Source of the DNA: Desulfobulbaceae bacterium
GTDB lineage: Bacteria > Desulfobacterota > Desulfobulbia > Desulfobulbales > Desulfocapsaceae
Assembly: GCA_031256095.1 (NCBI GenBank)
Contig: JAIRRG010000008.1
Location: 1 to 13,963 of the forward strand
DNA: 13,963 nucleotides
Direction: 5' to 3'
Below, piece after piece: positions 1-8,570 of this stretch. Both the position numbers and the translations under genes were made by a program. Position 1 is the stretch's first letter; every line of letters starts with the position of its first letter. Below the pieces are notes generated by a model that saw nothing but the letters and a program-made list of their open reading frames with translations, had not been told where the DNA came from and made no database searches.

Positions 1-2679
1 CCGGCAGTGTTGGCCGTGACCGGCACCAACGGCAAGACCACAGTCAGTTACCTGGTCGAGCAATGCCTGCTCAAGGCGGGAGAAAGCGTCGGCGTCGTCG
101 GCACCGTCAGCTACCGCTACACGGTCCGCGGCGCAACAGTAACTTTGCCGGCGCCGCACACTACGCCCGATGCCCTGGTTTTACAGGAACTTTTGCGAAA
201 AATGGCCGATGCCGGCGTCAAGACGGTAATCATGGAGGTATCGTCGCACGCGCTGGTCCAGCAGCGGCTCGGTAACTTGCGCTTCGATGTCGCCGCCTTT
301 ACCAATCTGAGTCAGGATCATCTCGATTACCATGCCGATATGGCCGATTATTTCGCGGCCAAGCATCTTCTTTTCAGCCGTCACCTGAAAGAGGGCGGCG
401 TCGCGGTCATCAATGGTGATAACATTTGGGCCGGAGAACTTCTATCTTTGCGTCAGGGACAGGGTCGCAATTGTATCAGTTGCGGTAGTCAAACCGGTGC
501 TGATTTGCGCTTGGCCGCTGCCAGCAGTGACGCCCACGGCAGCCGTCTTGATCTTACCGGACGCTGGGGACAATTCACCCTGACGAGTCCTCTTGTCGGT
601 GGTTTCAACGGCGAAAATTTGCTGACGGCGGCGGCCATGCTGTTTGCCGTCGGCATCGATGCCGATGGGGTGCGGTATGGCCTGGCTGAAGCCTATGGCG
701 CGCCGGGGCGTTTGCAGCGCGTCGAGACCGCTTCCGCCGCCGCTTCCCGGCCGACGGTGTTTGTCGATTATGCCCATACGCCCGATGCGGTGCGTCAGGC
801 GCTCTCGGCCCTGAAAGCTTTGCCGCATCGTCGCCTGTTCTGCCTCATGGGCTGCGGTGGTGACCGTGATAAGGGCAAGCGTCCGCTGATGGGTCAAGCG
901 GTGGCGGAATTGGCCGATGTGGTGATTCTGACCGATGACAATCCGCGCCGCGAAGAGCCTGAGCAAATCCGCCGCGAAATCGAGACTGGCGTCGTGGCCG
1001 CTGGTATCACCCGGCGCGATGTAACCTGGCTGAACAATCCCACAAACGCCGGTTTCGTCAACATCGCTGGCCGCGCTTTGGCCATTCGGCTGGCAGTGCA
1101 GGCGGCGCGACCAGGCGACATTGTCGCCCTGCTCGGCAAGGGACATGAGCGCTATCAGCAGGGAAAAAACGGCAAAATTTTTTTTGATGACCATCTCGAA
1201 GCGTTAACGGCGCTGTGTGGCTGGCGTTTGCCCGATCTGATCGCGGCCACCGGCGGGCGGTTGACCGCCGGTCGTCAAGAACTGCCGCTGGCCAAAGTCT
1301 CAACCGACAGCCGCGCTATCGGTCAGGGCGATATTTTTTTGGCGCTCAAAGGCGACAACTTCGATGGTCACGATTTTCAAGCGAAGGCCGAGGCGGCGGG
1401 CGCGGCCTGCCTGATTGTCGCCCGTGGCAAAAAATCGCCTGCTGCTGCCATTGCCTGTCTGGAAGTGGACGATACCCTGACCGCTCTCCACGATTTGGCA
1501 GCCTTTCGCCGCCGTCTCGTCGCTGAAGTCAGCCAGCAGAAAATTGTTGCCATTACCGGCAGTTGCGGCAAGACCACAACGAAAGAAATGCTGGCGGCCA
1601 TCTTCCGCGCCCATTATCCGGAAGGACTTGACAATCCACCAGCTTGTGTGCTGGCCACCCAGGGCAACCTGAACAATGTGATTGGCTTGCCGCTGACGCT
1701 GTTGGCCATTGGCCCGCACCATAAGGCCGCCGTTTTGGAAATGGGCATGAACGCCCCTGGCGAAATCGCCCGCATGGGCAAAACCGCCCAGGCCGATATT
1801 TGCTGCATCACCAATGTGCACGGTGTGCATCTCGAAGGCTTGGGCGACATTGGCGGTGTTGCCCGCGCCAAAGAAGAACTGTTCGCCACCGCTGGGAGCG
1901 ACGCTATCTTGATCATCAACGGCGACGACCCGCACCTTATGGCCATGGCCGCCCGCTACGGCCAACGGCGCCTCATCTTTTCGGCGCGCGGCCAGGACGC
2001 CTGCCCGACCGCCGACTTTTGGGCGGAAGATATTTGTGAGGGAGAGGATAGTATTTCTTTCACGCTGTGCCACGACGATGCGCGTCAGGAAATAGTTTTA
2101 TCCTTGATTGGCCGCCACAACGTCGAATGCGCCCTGGCCGCCAGCGCCTGCGCTGTGGCCGCTGGGGTGCCGCTGGTAACTATTGCCCAAGGCCTGTCCG
2201 CTCTACGGGCGGTGGATAAACGGATGAATATCGGCTGGACGCGGCATGGTCTGAAACTGTTAAACGACAGCTATAACGCCAACCCGGCCTCAATGGCGGC
2301 GGCGCTGGCGACTCTGCAAAAGCAAGCGGCGGGTAAAAAGAGCTTGGCCATTTTGGGCGACATGCTGGAACTTGGCCCCGCCTCCGGCGGCTTGCACGAG
2401 GAGTTGGGGCGGCAAGCGGCGGCGCTGGACGTTTCTTTGGTTGCGGCGGTTGGCAGTGAGGCGGAGCGGGTGGTGGCGGCTGCCCGCCAGGCAGGCATGG
2501 CGGCGGAGGTGGCCCACGCTTTTGCCACTAAGGATGAAGTTGTCGTTTGGGTGGAGAACCTGATCGCTTCGGGGCGTCTTGACGCCCAGGATGTGATTCT
2601 TGTCAAGGGTTCGCGGGGAATGTCGATGGAAACAGTGGTCCAGGCATTGTCGCCGACCACGGATAGGATTGGGAAATAA
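1..2679 (+). CDS. murE-murF: Bifunctional MurE-MurF fusion: UDP-MurNAc-tripeptide synthetase / UDP-MurNAc-tripeptide--D-Ala-D-Ala ligase (5' partial)
   Basis: One open frame runs from base 1 to a TAA at 2677-2679 and joins two cytoplasmic Mur ligases. Residues here count from base 1. The MurE part (1 to about 405) shows the ATP loop TGTNGKTT (7-14), the SSHAL segment, the Lys of the AAK motif that is carbamylated in MurE (121), DNPR (313-316), which marks meso-diaminopimelate specificity, and GKGHERYQ. The MurF part (about 410 to 892) shows the DSR substrate motif (436-438), the ATP loop TGSCGKTT (519-526) and NDSYNANP (755-762). The seam lies near bases 1213-1228 with almost no linker. Frame and codon use are unbroken, so a true fusion is more likely than read-through. 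About 100 residues of the MurE N-terminal UDP-binding domain lie upstream of the window, so the real start is not visible. The product adds meso-DAP and then D-Ala-D-Ala to the UDP-MurNAc peptide. MurE-MurF fusions are known elsewhere, for example in Bordetella. Confidence 0.96.
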   Translation, partial: PAVLAVTGTNGKTTVSYLVEQCLLKAGESVGVVGTVSYRYTVRGATVTLPAPHTTPDALVLQELLRKMADAGVKTVIMEVSSHALVQQRLGNLRFDVAAFTNLSQDHLDYHADMADYFAAKHLLFSRHLKEGGVAVINGDNIWAGELLSLRQGQGRNCISCGSQTGADLRLAAASSDAHGSRLDLTGRWGQFTLTSPLVGGFNGENLLTAAAMLFAVGIDADGVRYGLAEAYGAPGRLQRVETASAAASRPTVFVDYAHTPDAVRQALSALKALPHRRLFCLMGCGGDRDKGKRPLMGQAVAELADVVILTDDNPRREEPEQIRREIETGVVAAGITRRDVTWLNNPTNAGFVNIAGRALAIRLAVQAARPGDIVALLGKGHERYQQGKNGKIFFDDHLEALTALCGWRLPDLIAATGGRLTAGRQELPLAKVSTDSRAIGQGDIFLALKGDNFDGHDFQAKAEAAGAACLIVARGKKSPAAAIACLEVDDTLTALHDLAAFRRRLVAEVSQQKIVAITGSCGKTTTKEMLAAIFRAHYPEGLDNPPACVLATQGNLNNVIGLPLTLLAIGPHHKAAVLEMGMNAPGEIARMGKTAQADICCITNVHGVHLEGLGDIGGVARAKEELFATAGSDAILIINGDDPHLMAMAARYGQRRLIFSARGQDACPTADFWAEDICEGEDSISFTLCHDDARQEIVLSLIGRHNVECALAASACAVAAGVPLVTIAQGLSALRAVDKRMNIGWTRHGLKLLNDSYNANPASMAAALATLQKQAAGKKSLAILGDMLELGPASGGLHEELGRQAAALDVSLVAAVGSEAERVVAAARQAGMAAEVAHAFATKDEVVVWVENLIASGRLDAQDVILVKGSRGMSMETVVQALSPTTDRIGK

Positions 2680-2680
2680 T

Positions 2681-3757
2681 ATGCTGTACTGGCTCACCCT
2701 GTTGCAGGCCGAATTTTCCGGCTTCAACGTCTTTCGCTATATCACCTTTCGCAGCGTCGGCGCGGCAGTGACGGCTTTTGCCGTCATGTATCTGTGTGGG
2801 CCGCGCTTCATCGCCTTGATGCGCCGCCTGAAATTCGGCCAGATGGTGCGCGACGACGGCCCGGCCAGCCATCTCGCCAAGCAGGGCGTGCCGACCATGG
2901 GCGGCCTGTTGATGCTGGCGGCGATTTTCGTTTCCACCATTTTATGGGCGCGGCTCAACAATACCCTCGTCTGGCTGGTTCTCGGCGTTACCGTCTTTTA
3001 TGGTTTAATCGGCGGCATCGACGACTACCGCAAGATCAGCAAGAGTAACAGCAAGGGCTTGAGTCCGCGCGGCAAGCTCCTGTTGCAGATTGCCGGCGCC
3101 GCAGTGGTAGCCTTCTATCTGTTTTGCCATCCGCAGTATTCCAGCCAGCTAAGCCTGCCCTTTTTCAAGAATTGGCATCCCGATCTTGGCTGGTGTTATC
3201 TGCCATTTGTCGTTGTCGTCATCATCGGCGCTTCGAACGCCGTCAATCTCACCGATGGTCTCGACGGTCTGGCCGTTGGCCCGTCGATGATCACCGCCGC
3301 CGTCTACCTGCTCTTCGCCTATCTGGCCGGTAACCTGGTGTATGCCCATTACCTTGACATTCCTTATATCATTGACTCCGGCGAGCTGGCCATTTTTTGC
3401 GCCGCCCTGTTCGGTAGTTGCCTGGGCTTTCTTTGGTTCAATGCCTATCCGGCCCAGATATTCATGGGCGATGTCGGCTCCTTGGCCCTGGGCGGGGCGA
3501 TTGGCACGATCGCCATCATCGTCAAGCAGGAATTTCTTTTGGTGATTGTCGGCGGCGTCTTTGTCATGGAAGCCGTGTCGGTGATCATGCAGGTCGTTTA
3601 TTTCAAGATGACGCACGGCAAGCGGATTTTTCTCATGGCCCCGTTTCATCATCATTTTGAAAAACAAGGCTGGCATGAGCAAAAGGTGGTCGTGCGTTTT
3701 TGGATTATTTCGGTGGTGCTGGGGATCATCGCCATTGCCACCTTAAAACTTAGGTAA
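2681..3757 (+). CDS. mraY: Phospho-N-acetylmuramoyl-pentapeptide-transferase (lipid I synthase)
   Basis: This integral membrane enzyme moves phospho-MurNAc-pentapeptide from UDP onto undecaprenyl phosphate, making lipid I on the inner face of the membrane. The protein has 358 residues, close to the 360 of E. coli. It shows the N-terminal SGFNVF segment, the catalytic Asp pair in DDYRK (D114, D115), NLTDGLDGL (189-197), the third key Asp in FMGDVGSL (D264), the MAPFHHHFE motif (His 323-325) and roughly ten hydrophobic membrane segments. The ATG at 2681 is chosen because MLYWL matches the family N-terminus. The frame is open further upstream, but that would overlap the end of MurF and add residues the family lacks. 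A GGGA at 2671-2674 sits 6 bases ahead. The start is one base after the murE-murF stop, which suggests translational coupling. Confidence 0.97.
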   Translation: MLYWLTLLQAEFSGFNVFRYITFRSVGAAVTAFAVMYLCGPRFIALMRRLKFGQMVRDDGPASHLAKQGVPTMGGLLMLAAIFVSTILWARLNNTLVWLVLGVTVFYGLIGGIDDYRKISKSNSKGLSPRGKLLLQIAGAAVVAFYLFCHPQYSSQLSLPFFKNWHPDLGWCYLPFVVVVIIGASNAVNLTDGLDGLAVGPSMITAAVYLLFAYLAGNLVYAHYLDIPYIIDSGELAIFCAALFGSCLGFLWFNAYPAQIFMGDVGSLALGGAIGTIAIIVKQEFLLVIVGGVFVMEAVSVIMQVVYFKMTHGKRIFLMAPFHHHFEKQGWHEQKVVVRFWIISVVLGIIAIATLKLR

Positions 3758-3761
3758 AAAG

Positions 3762-5132
3762 ATGGACGGCGGCTTGATAAAGGTGGGAATGCGGGTGGCG
3801 GTGCTGGGCTTCGGCCTGTCGGGACAGGCGGCGCTGACCTTTGCCCAAAAGGCGGGGGCGTGGGTTTGCGTTTCCGACAGCGGCGACGTCGCCCGTTTCG
3901 CCGAAAAGCACGGCACCAGCCTTGACGCCATGGGTGTTGCCTGGGAAGCTGGACGGCATAGCCGCGACTTTCTCGCTGGTATCGACGCGGCCATCGTCAG
4001 TCCCGGCGTATCGCTGCATCAAGATATCATTGAATGGCTTGTCGCCAGCGGCGTGCCGTTGTACGGCGAGCTGGCCCTGGTCGCGCCGCTGTTGAATGCC
4101 CCGGTGATTGCCGTCACCGGTACTAACGGCAAAACCACGGTGACGACCTTAATCGGCGAAATCCTGAAGGCGGCGGGCAATAGCGTCTTTGTCGGCGGCA
4201 ACATCGGTACGCCACTTTTGCGTTATGTTCTCTCTGGCGATAGGGTCGATGTCCTGGTGCTGGAGCTATCAAGTTTCCAGTTACAACTGGCCGGAACCTT
4301 CGCGCCGAAAGTCGGTGTCTTGCTGAATATCACGCCTGATCATTTTGACCTGCACGCCGGCATGGATGAGTACGCCGCCGCGAAAATGCGGCTATTTGTC
4401 AATCAACAAAAAGATGATGCGGCGGTGATCTGTATGGATGATGACATGGCGGCTCGGCAAACGGCCAGGGTGACCAGCCGTCTCATTGCCTACGGTCACG
4501 GCGAAAATTGTCAGGCGCGAATCGGTGAGCACGGCGCCCGCCTGAACTGGCAGGGTGTTGGGGAAGACTATAATCTCGCTGGCTCGCCCCTCGATTTCCC
4601 AATCGGGGTCAGCAACGCCACGGCGGCAATGTGCGCAACCAGGGCCTTTGGCGTTGAAGCGGCGACTATTCTCGCCGCTCTGCGCGCCTTCGCGCCGCTG
4701 CCGCACCGGCTGCAACTGGTGCGGGAAGTGGCCGGCGTCCGCTATATCGATGATTCAAAAGGCACCAATACCGGCGCCGTCATCGCCGCTTTGGAACAGA
4801 CGCCGGGCCGTGTCGTGCTGATCGCCGGCGGTCGCCATAAGGGCGAGGATTATCGTCTCTTGGCCGAGGCGGTAGCCAACCATTGCCGCCATCTTGTTTT
4901 GATAGGTGAAGCGGCGCCGCTGATCGCCGAAGCCTTGGCCGGTGTGGCACCGATGGTGACAGCCAGCGATATGGCCGCGGCGGTGCAAATGGCCGCGCGG
5001 CTGGCTGAGACTGGCGATACAGTGTTGCTGTCGCCCGCCTGTTCGAGTTTTGACATGTTCCGCGATTATGCTCATCGCGGCCAAGTCTTCGCGGCGGCGG
5101 CAGGCGCTTTGCCCGAAGGAGAAGAGCCATGA
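3762..5132 (+). CDS. murD: UDP-N-acetylmuramoyl-L-alanine--D-glutamate ligase
   Basis: MurD adds D-Glu to UDP-MurNAc-L-Ala in the cytoplasm using ATP. The protein has 456 residues (E. coli 438). It begins with a Rossmann-like UDP-binding stretch (GFGLSGQ). The ATP loop TGTNGKTT is at 119-126, followed by the GGNIGTPL segment, the LELSSFQL motif, NITPDHFDLH, and the C-terminal DDSKGTNTGA and LLSPACSSFDMF motifs typical of MurD. The ATG at 3762 lies 4 bases after the mraY stop, with a weak TAGG at 3751-3754. An in-frame ATG at 3789 would leave too little sequence before the first beta strand and has a badly spaced ribosome site. The stop overlaps the murG start (ATGA, 5129-5132). In many dcw clusters ftsW would follow, and here it does not. 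Confidence 0.96.
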   Translation: MDGGLIKVGMRVAVLGFGLSGQAALTFAQKAGAWVCVSDSGDVARFAEKHGTSLDAMGVAWEAGRHSRDFLAGIDAAIVSPGVSLHQDIIEWLVASGVPLYGELALVAPLLNAPVIAVTGTNGKTTVTTLIGEILKAAGNSVFVGGNIGTPLLRYVLSGDRVDVLVLELSSFQLQLAGTFAPKVGVLLNITPDHFDLHAGMDEYAAAKMRLFVNQQKDDAAVICMDDDMAARQTARVTSRLIAYGHGENCQARIGEHGARLNWQGVGEDYNLAGSPLDFPIGVSNATAAMCATRAFGVEAATILAALRAFAPLPHRLQLVREVAGVRYIDDSKGTNTGAVIAALEQTPGRVVLIAGGRHKGEDYRLLAEAVANHCRHLVLIGEAAPLIAEALAGVAPMVTASDMAAAVQMAARLAETGDTVLLSPACSSFDMFRDYAHRGQVFAAAAGALPEGEEP

Positions 5133-6256
5133 CCGCCTTTCGTTTCCTCATTAGCGGTGGCGGTACCGGTGGCCATCTTTTCCCGGCGATTGCCGCCGCC
5201 CAAGAGCTGCGCCGGCGTTTACCGACGAGCGAAGTACTGTTTCTCGGCACAGGCCGCAAGATCGACACCTTGGGTTTGGCCTCGCATGGCTTCGTCGGCG
5301 CGGCGATAGAAAGTTTGGGCTTCAAGGGCGCGGGGCTGGCGGACAAATGCAAAGCGGTCTGGATAGTGCCCAAATCCATCTACCAGGCCATGGCCCATAT
5401 CCGCCGTTTCCGCCCGAACGTGGTTTTGGGTGTCGGCGGTTACGTCACCGGCCCGGTGTTGTTGGCGGCCAGGCTTTTGAGGATTCCCGCCGTCATCCAT
5501 GAGCAGAACTCGGTGCCGGGTATGGCCAACCGTCTGTTGGGACGGCTGGTGACCCGGGTTTGCCTGTCGTTGCCGGAAAGCACAAATTATTTCCCGGCGA
5601 AAAAATGCGTCCTCACCGGTAACCCGGTGCGGCAAGCCATCGCCCATTTGGCCAAAGAGAGACGCCGGCAGGCCGTGGCCGACCCCTCAGCCCGCCCCAC
5701 CTTGCTCGTCCTTGGTGGCAGCCAGGGGGCGCATGCCCTCAATCAATTGGTTGCTGACGCCTTCTGTGCGGTGGCGAAGGGAGAGCTTGCCAGCGTCCGC
5801 CTGATCCATCAAACCGGCGCCGAGGACGAGGCGGCGATAAAAAAACGCTACGCCGAGGCGGGCATCGAGGCAAAAGTCGCCGCATTTTTTACCGATATAG
5901 CATCTATTTACGGCGAGGCTACCTGTTGTCTGTCGCGGGCTGGGGCCACGACCTTGGCCGAATTGGCCGTCTTGGGCCTGCCGACGATCCTGGTGCCTTA
6001 CCCTTATGCCGCCGACAATCATCAGGAACGCAATGGCGATCATTATGTGCAAGGCGGTGGCGCCTGGATGTTTCGGCAGGATGAACTGACGAGCGCGAGA
6101 CTGGCTACTCATATCCTCGCCTTGTCGCGTGACGCGGCCCGTTTGTGGGCGATGGGCAAGGCCATGCGCGGCCTGGCCCGGCCCCAGGCCGCTGAAGCGA
6201 TCGTTGATATTTGCCTGAAGGTGGCGGGGTGGAGTGAAGAGGCGGAAGCAAGGTAA
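5129..6256 (+). CDS. murG: UDP-GlcNAc:lipid I N-acetylglucosaminyltransferase (lipid II synthase)
   Basis: MurG is a peripheral membrane GT-B glycosyltransferase that adds GlcNAc to lipid I, giving lipid II. The protein has 375 residues, slightly longer than E. coli MurG (355). It shows the N-terminal glycine-rich loop GGGTGGHLFPA (10-20), HEQN (124-127), GNPVR (164-168), the second glycine loop GGSQGA (196-201), the sugar-nucleotide-binding SRAGATTLAEL (269-279) and the PYPYAADNHQERN stretch (290-302). The start is set by a strong AAGGAG at 5116-5121 with a 7-base spacer and by the ATGA overlap with murD. The C-terminal residues after about 360 are Glu-rich and poorly conserved. I see no damage to the gene. 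Confidence 0.97.
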   Translation: MTAFRFLISGGGTGGHLFPAIAAAQELRRRLPTSEVLFLGTGRKIDTLGLASHGFVGAAIESLGFKGAGLADKCKAVWIVPKSIYQAMAHIRRFRPNVVLGVGGYVTGPVLLAARLLRIPAVIHEQNSVPGMANRLLGRLVTRVCLSLPESTNYFPAKKCVLTGNPVRQAIAHLAKERRRQAVADPSARPTLLVLGGSQGAHALNQLVADAFCAVAKGELASVRLIHQTGAEDEAAIKKRYAEAGIEAKVAAFFTDIASIYGEATCCLSRAGATTLAELAVLGLPTILVPYPYAADNHQERNGDHYVQGGGAWMFRQDELTSARLATHILALSRDAARLWAMGKAMRGLARPQAAEAIVDICLKVAGWSEEAEAR

Positions 6257-6264
6257 CGAAATTT

Positions 6265-7653
6265 ATGTACCATAAATCGAAAAAAATTCATTTCGTCGGC
6301 ATTGGCGGCATCGGCATGAGTGGCATCGCCGAATTGCTGCTTAATATCGGCTATAATGTCTCTGGCTCCGACCTGCATACGACCGCCATCACCGACCATC
6401 TGCGCGCCTTGGGCGGTGTTATTCACCAAGGGCATGATGGCCAAAATATCGCAGAGGCCGATGTCGTGGTCACCTCGTCGGCCATTTCCGAGGACAACCC
6501 GGAGGTGGTGGCCGCCCGCGCCCGGCGTATCCCGGTGGTGCAGCGCGCCGAGATGCTGGCCGAATTGATGCGGCTAAAAAAGTTCGGCATTGCCATTGCT
6601 GGATCACATGGCAAAACCACCACCACCTCAATGGTCTCTTGGCTGCTGTCCCAGGCCGGGCTCGACCCAACCATTGTTATCGGTGGCCGCGTCGATAGTC
6701 TGGGCGGCAACGCCCGGCTCGGCGGCGGCGAATTTCTTGTTGCCGAGGCCGACGAAAGCGACGGCTCGTTTCTCAAGCTGTCGCCGGTGCTCGAGGTTAT
6801 CACCAACATCGACCTGGAGCATCTTGATTACTACCGCGACCTTGATCATATCAAAGATGCCTTTCTGCAATTTATTGCCAAGATTCCCTTTTATGGCGCG
6901 GCCATTGTCTGTCTTGACGACAAGAATATCGCCGACATTCTGCCGGTCATTGGCCGCCGCGTCATCACCTACGGCCTGAGCGCCCAGGCCGATTACCATG
7001 GGGAAAACGTCCGCTTCCAGGACGGCCGCGTTCACGCCGAGGTCTACCGCGGCGAGCGCTTTTTAGGGGCGATCGATGTGGCGCCGCCAGGGCTGCACAA
7101 TATTTATAATGCCCTGGCAACGGTTGCCATTGGCGAGGAATTGAGTGTTTCTTTTGCGGTCATCGCCCAGGCTCTGCGCACCTTTCCCGGGGTGCAGCGG
7201 CGGATGCAGAAAAAAGGCGAGATCATCGGCATCACGGTGGTTGACGACTATGGCCATCATCCGACCGAAATACGTGCCACCCTTACAGCTATTAAGACCG
7301 CATGGCCCAACAAACGCCTGGTGACCCTGTTTCAGCCGCACCGCTACAGCCGCACCCAGGCCCTGGCCTCGGAATTCCGCACCTGTTTCCATCAGGCCGA
7401 TGTCTTGGTCATGACGGAAATCTACGCCGCCAGCGAGCGGCCTATAGAAGGCGTCAGTGGTGCCAACCTGCTTGCTGAAATTGAGCGGCACGGCCAGAAG
7501 CAAGTACATTTTGTGGCCAACGTCGAGGAGATGGCGGCGGCGGTGCTGCCAATGCTGAAAGAAAACGACCTGGTTTTGACCTTGGGCGCCGGCAATATTG
7601 TCAAGGTGAGTGACGAGTTGCTGGAACTGCTGGCCGTGGAAGGCAAACCATGA
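6265..7653 (+). CDS. murC: UDP-N-acetylmuramate--L-alanine ligase
   Basis: MurC is the cytoplasmic ATP-dependent ligase that adds L-Ala to UDP-MurNAc, the first peptide step. The protein has 462 residues (E. coli 491). It shows the N-terminal HFVGIGGIGMSG dinucleotide-fold motif (9-20), the ATP loop GSHGKTTTT (113-121), EADESDGSF (161-169), GLHNIYNALA (276-285), the MurC-specific DDYGHHPTEI (327-336) and FQPHRYSRT (356-364). The GSHGKTT loop and the HHPTE motif separate it from the MurD, MurE and MurF paralogues in the same cluster. The start lies 8 bases after the murG stop, with a modest AAGG at 6250-6253. The stop overlaps the murB ATG (ATGA, 7650-7653). Confidence 0.97.
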   Translation: MYHKSKKIHFVGIGGIGMSGIAELLLNIGYNVSGSDLHTTAITDHLRALGGVIHQGHDGQNIAEADVVVTSSAISEDNPEVVAARARRIPVVQRAEMLAELMRLKKFGIAIAGSHGKTTTTSMVSWLLSQAGLDPTIVIGGRVDSLGGNARLGGGEFLVAEADESDGSFLKLSPVLEVITNIDLEHLDYYRDLDHIKDAFLQFIAKIPFYGAAIVCLDDKNIADILPVIGRRVITYGLSAQADYHGENVRFQDGRVHAEVYRGERFLGAIDVAPPGLHNIYNALATVAIGEELSVSFAVIAQALRTFPGVQRRMQKKGEIIGITVVDDYGHHPTEIRATLTAIKTAWPNKRLVTLFQPHRYSRTQALASEFRTCFHQADVLVMTEIYAASERPIEGVSGANLLAEIERHGQKQVHFVANVEEMAAAVLPMLKENDLVLTLGAGNIVKVSDELLELLAVEGKP

Positions 7654-8570
7654 AAGTAATCCTGTCATCACAAATGCGGCGGGAGCTGCAAACCCTTGTC
7701 GCCCAGCCTGTAGCCTGGGAGGTGCCGCTGGCCGCTCATACCAGCCTGCGCATCGGTGGCCCGGCGGAAGCGTTGGTGACGGTTGAAGATTGTGCCGAGC
7801 TTGCCTCGGTTTTGAGCTTTGCCCGGCGGCAGGCTGTGCCGTGGCGGCTGTTGGGCAAGGGCAGCAATGTCCTCGTCGCCGATGATGGTCTGGCTGGCAT
7901 CACCCTGATGCTGGGAGGGGGGTTTCGCCGCCTGGAAAAAATTGGCGACCGGGAAGTTGCCGCCGGTGCCGCCAGCGTCTTGCCCGCCCTCAGTCGCTTT
8001 TGTCAGGAAAATGGCCTTTCCGGATTGGAATTCGCCGCTGGCATCCCCGGTAGCGTCGGCGGGGCGGTGGTCATGAACGCCGGCGCCTTCGGCGGCCAGA
8101 TCGCCGCTTGGGTATCGGCGCTTGAGCTTTGCGGCGAAGACGGCCCGCGGATGCTGCCCGCTTCAGAGTTGCGCTTCGCTTACCGTGCCTGGCTTGATGC
8201 CGAGAAGTGGCGCGGCCAGGTGGCAATCACCGGCGTCCATTTTATTTTGCGCCAGGACGATCCGGCGGCCATTGCCGCCCGTATGGAAGAATATCAACGG
8301 GCGCGGCGGCTGGGCCAGCCGCATGGCGCAACCAGTGCCGGTTCTTTCTTCAAAAATCCGCCGGGTGACAGCGCCGGGCGCTTGATTGACACCTGCGGTT
8401 TGAAAGGCCTGCGGGTTGGCGATGCTATGGTGTCGCCCGCCCACGCTAACTTCCTCGTCAATATCGGCCAGGCCACCGCCGCCGACGTGCGCGAATTGGC
8501 GCGTTTAGTGCGTGAGGCGGTCCACCGCCGCCACGGCGTTGATTTGGAGCAGGAGGTTGAAGAATGGTAA
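7650..8570 (+). CDS. murB: UDP-N-acetylenolpyruvoylglucosamine reductase (type II-like)
   Basis: MurB is an FAD enzyme that reduces UDP-GlcNAc-enolpyruvate to UDP-MurNAc with NADPH. The protein has 306 residues, the size of the short type II form (as in Staphylococcus and Bacillus) rather than the longer E. coli type I. It shows TSLRIGGPAE (31-40), the FAD-binding LLGKGSNVLV (67-76), GIPGSVGGAVVMNAGAFGG (131-149), FAYR (176-179) and AGSFFKNP (230-237). Ser232 is the expected proton donor. The C-terminal Glu of LEQE (299-302) matches the catalytic Glu. A GGAAGG at 7638-7643 gives a 6-base spacer to the ATG, which overlaps the murC stop. The end overlaps ftsQ by 7 bases, and no ddl gene lies between them. 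Confidence 0.96.
   Translation: MKVILSSQMRRELQTLVAQPVAWEVPLAAHTSLRIGGPAEALVTVEDCAELASVLSFARRQAVPWRLLGKGSNVLVADDGLAGITLMLGGGFRRLEKIGDREVAAGAASVLPALSRFCQENGLSGLEFAAGIPGSVGGAVVMNAGAFGGQIAAWVSALELCGEDGPRMLPASELRFAYRAWLDAEKWRGQVAITGVHFILRQDDPAAIAARMEEYQRARRLGQPHGATSAGSFFKNPPGDSAGRLIDTCGLKGLRVGDAMVSPAHANFLVNIGQATAADVRELARLVREAVHRRHGVDLEQEVEEW
8551..8556 (+). promoter_or_regulatory. Ribosome binding site of ftsQ inside murB
   Basis: A perfect AGGAGG sits 7 bases before the ATG at 8564, inside the last codons of murB. It fixes the ftsQ start at 8564 even though this makes the genes overlap by 7 bases. It argues against the downstream in-frame ATG at 8603, whose AAGGAG (8594-8599) is only 3 bases away. 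Confidence 0.8.

Noticed and set aside
442..2073. Two minus-strand frames of about 250 codons opposite the MurE-MurF fusion
   Set aside because: Both are shadows of conserved ligase sequence and show no recognisable domain.
2600..2680. Upstream in-frame start for mraY
   Set aside because: It would add about 27 residues overlapping the MurF C-terminus. The family N-terminus matches the ATG at 2681.
4110..4140. Near-identical DNA at the ATP loops of murE (bases 19-42) and murD
   Set aside because: Both encode the shared Mur ligase TGTNGKTT motif, so the similarity is explained by homology and not by a repeat element or recombination.
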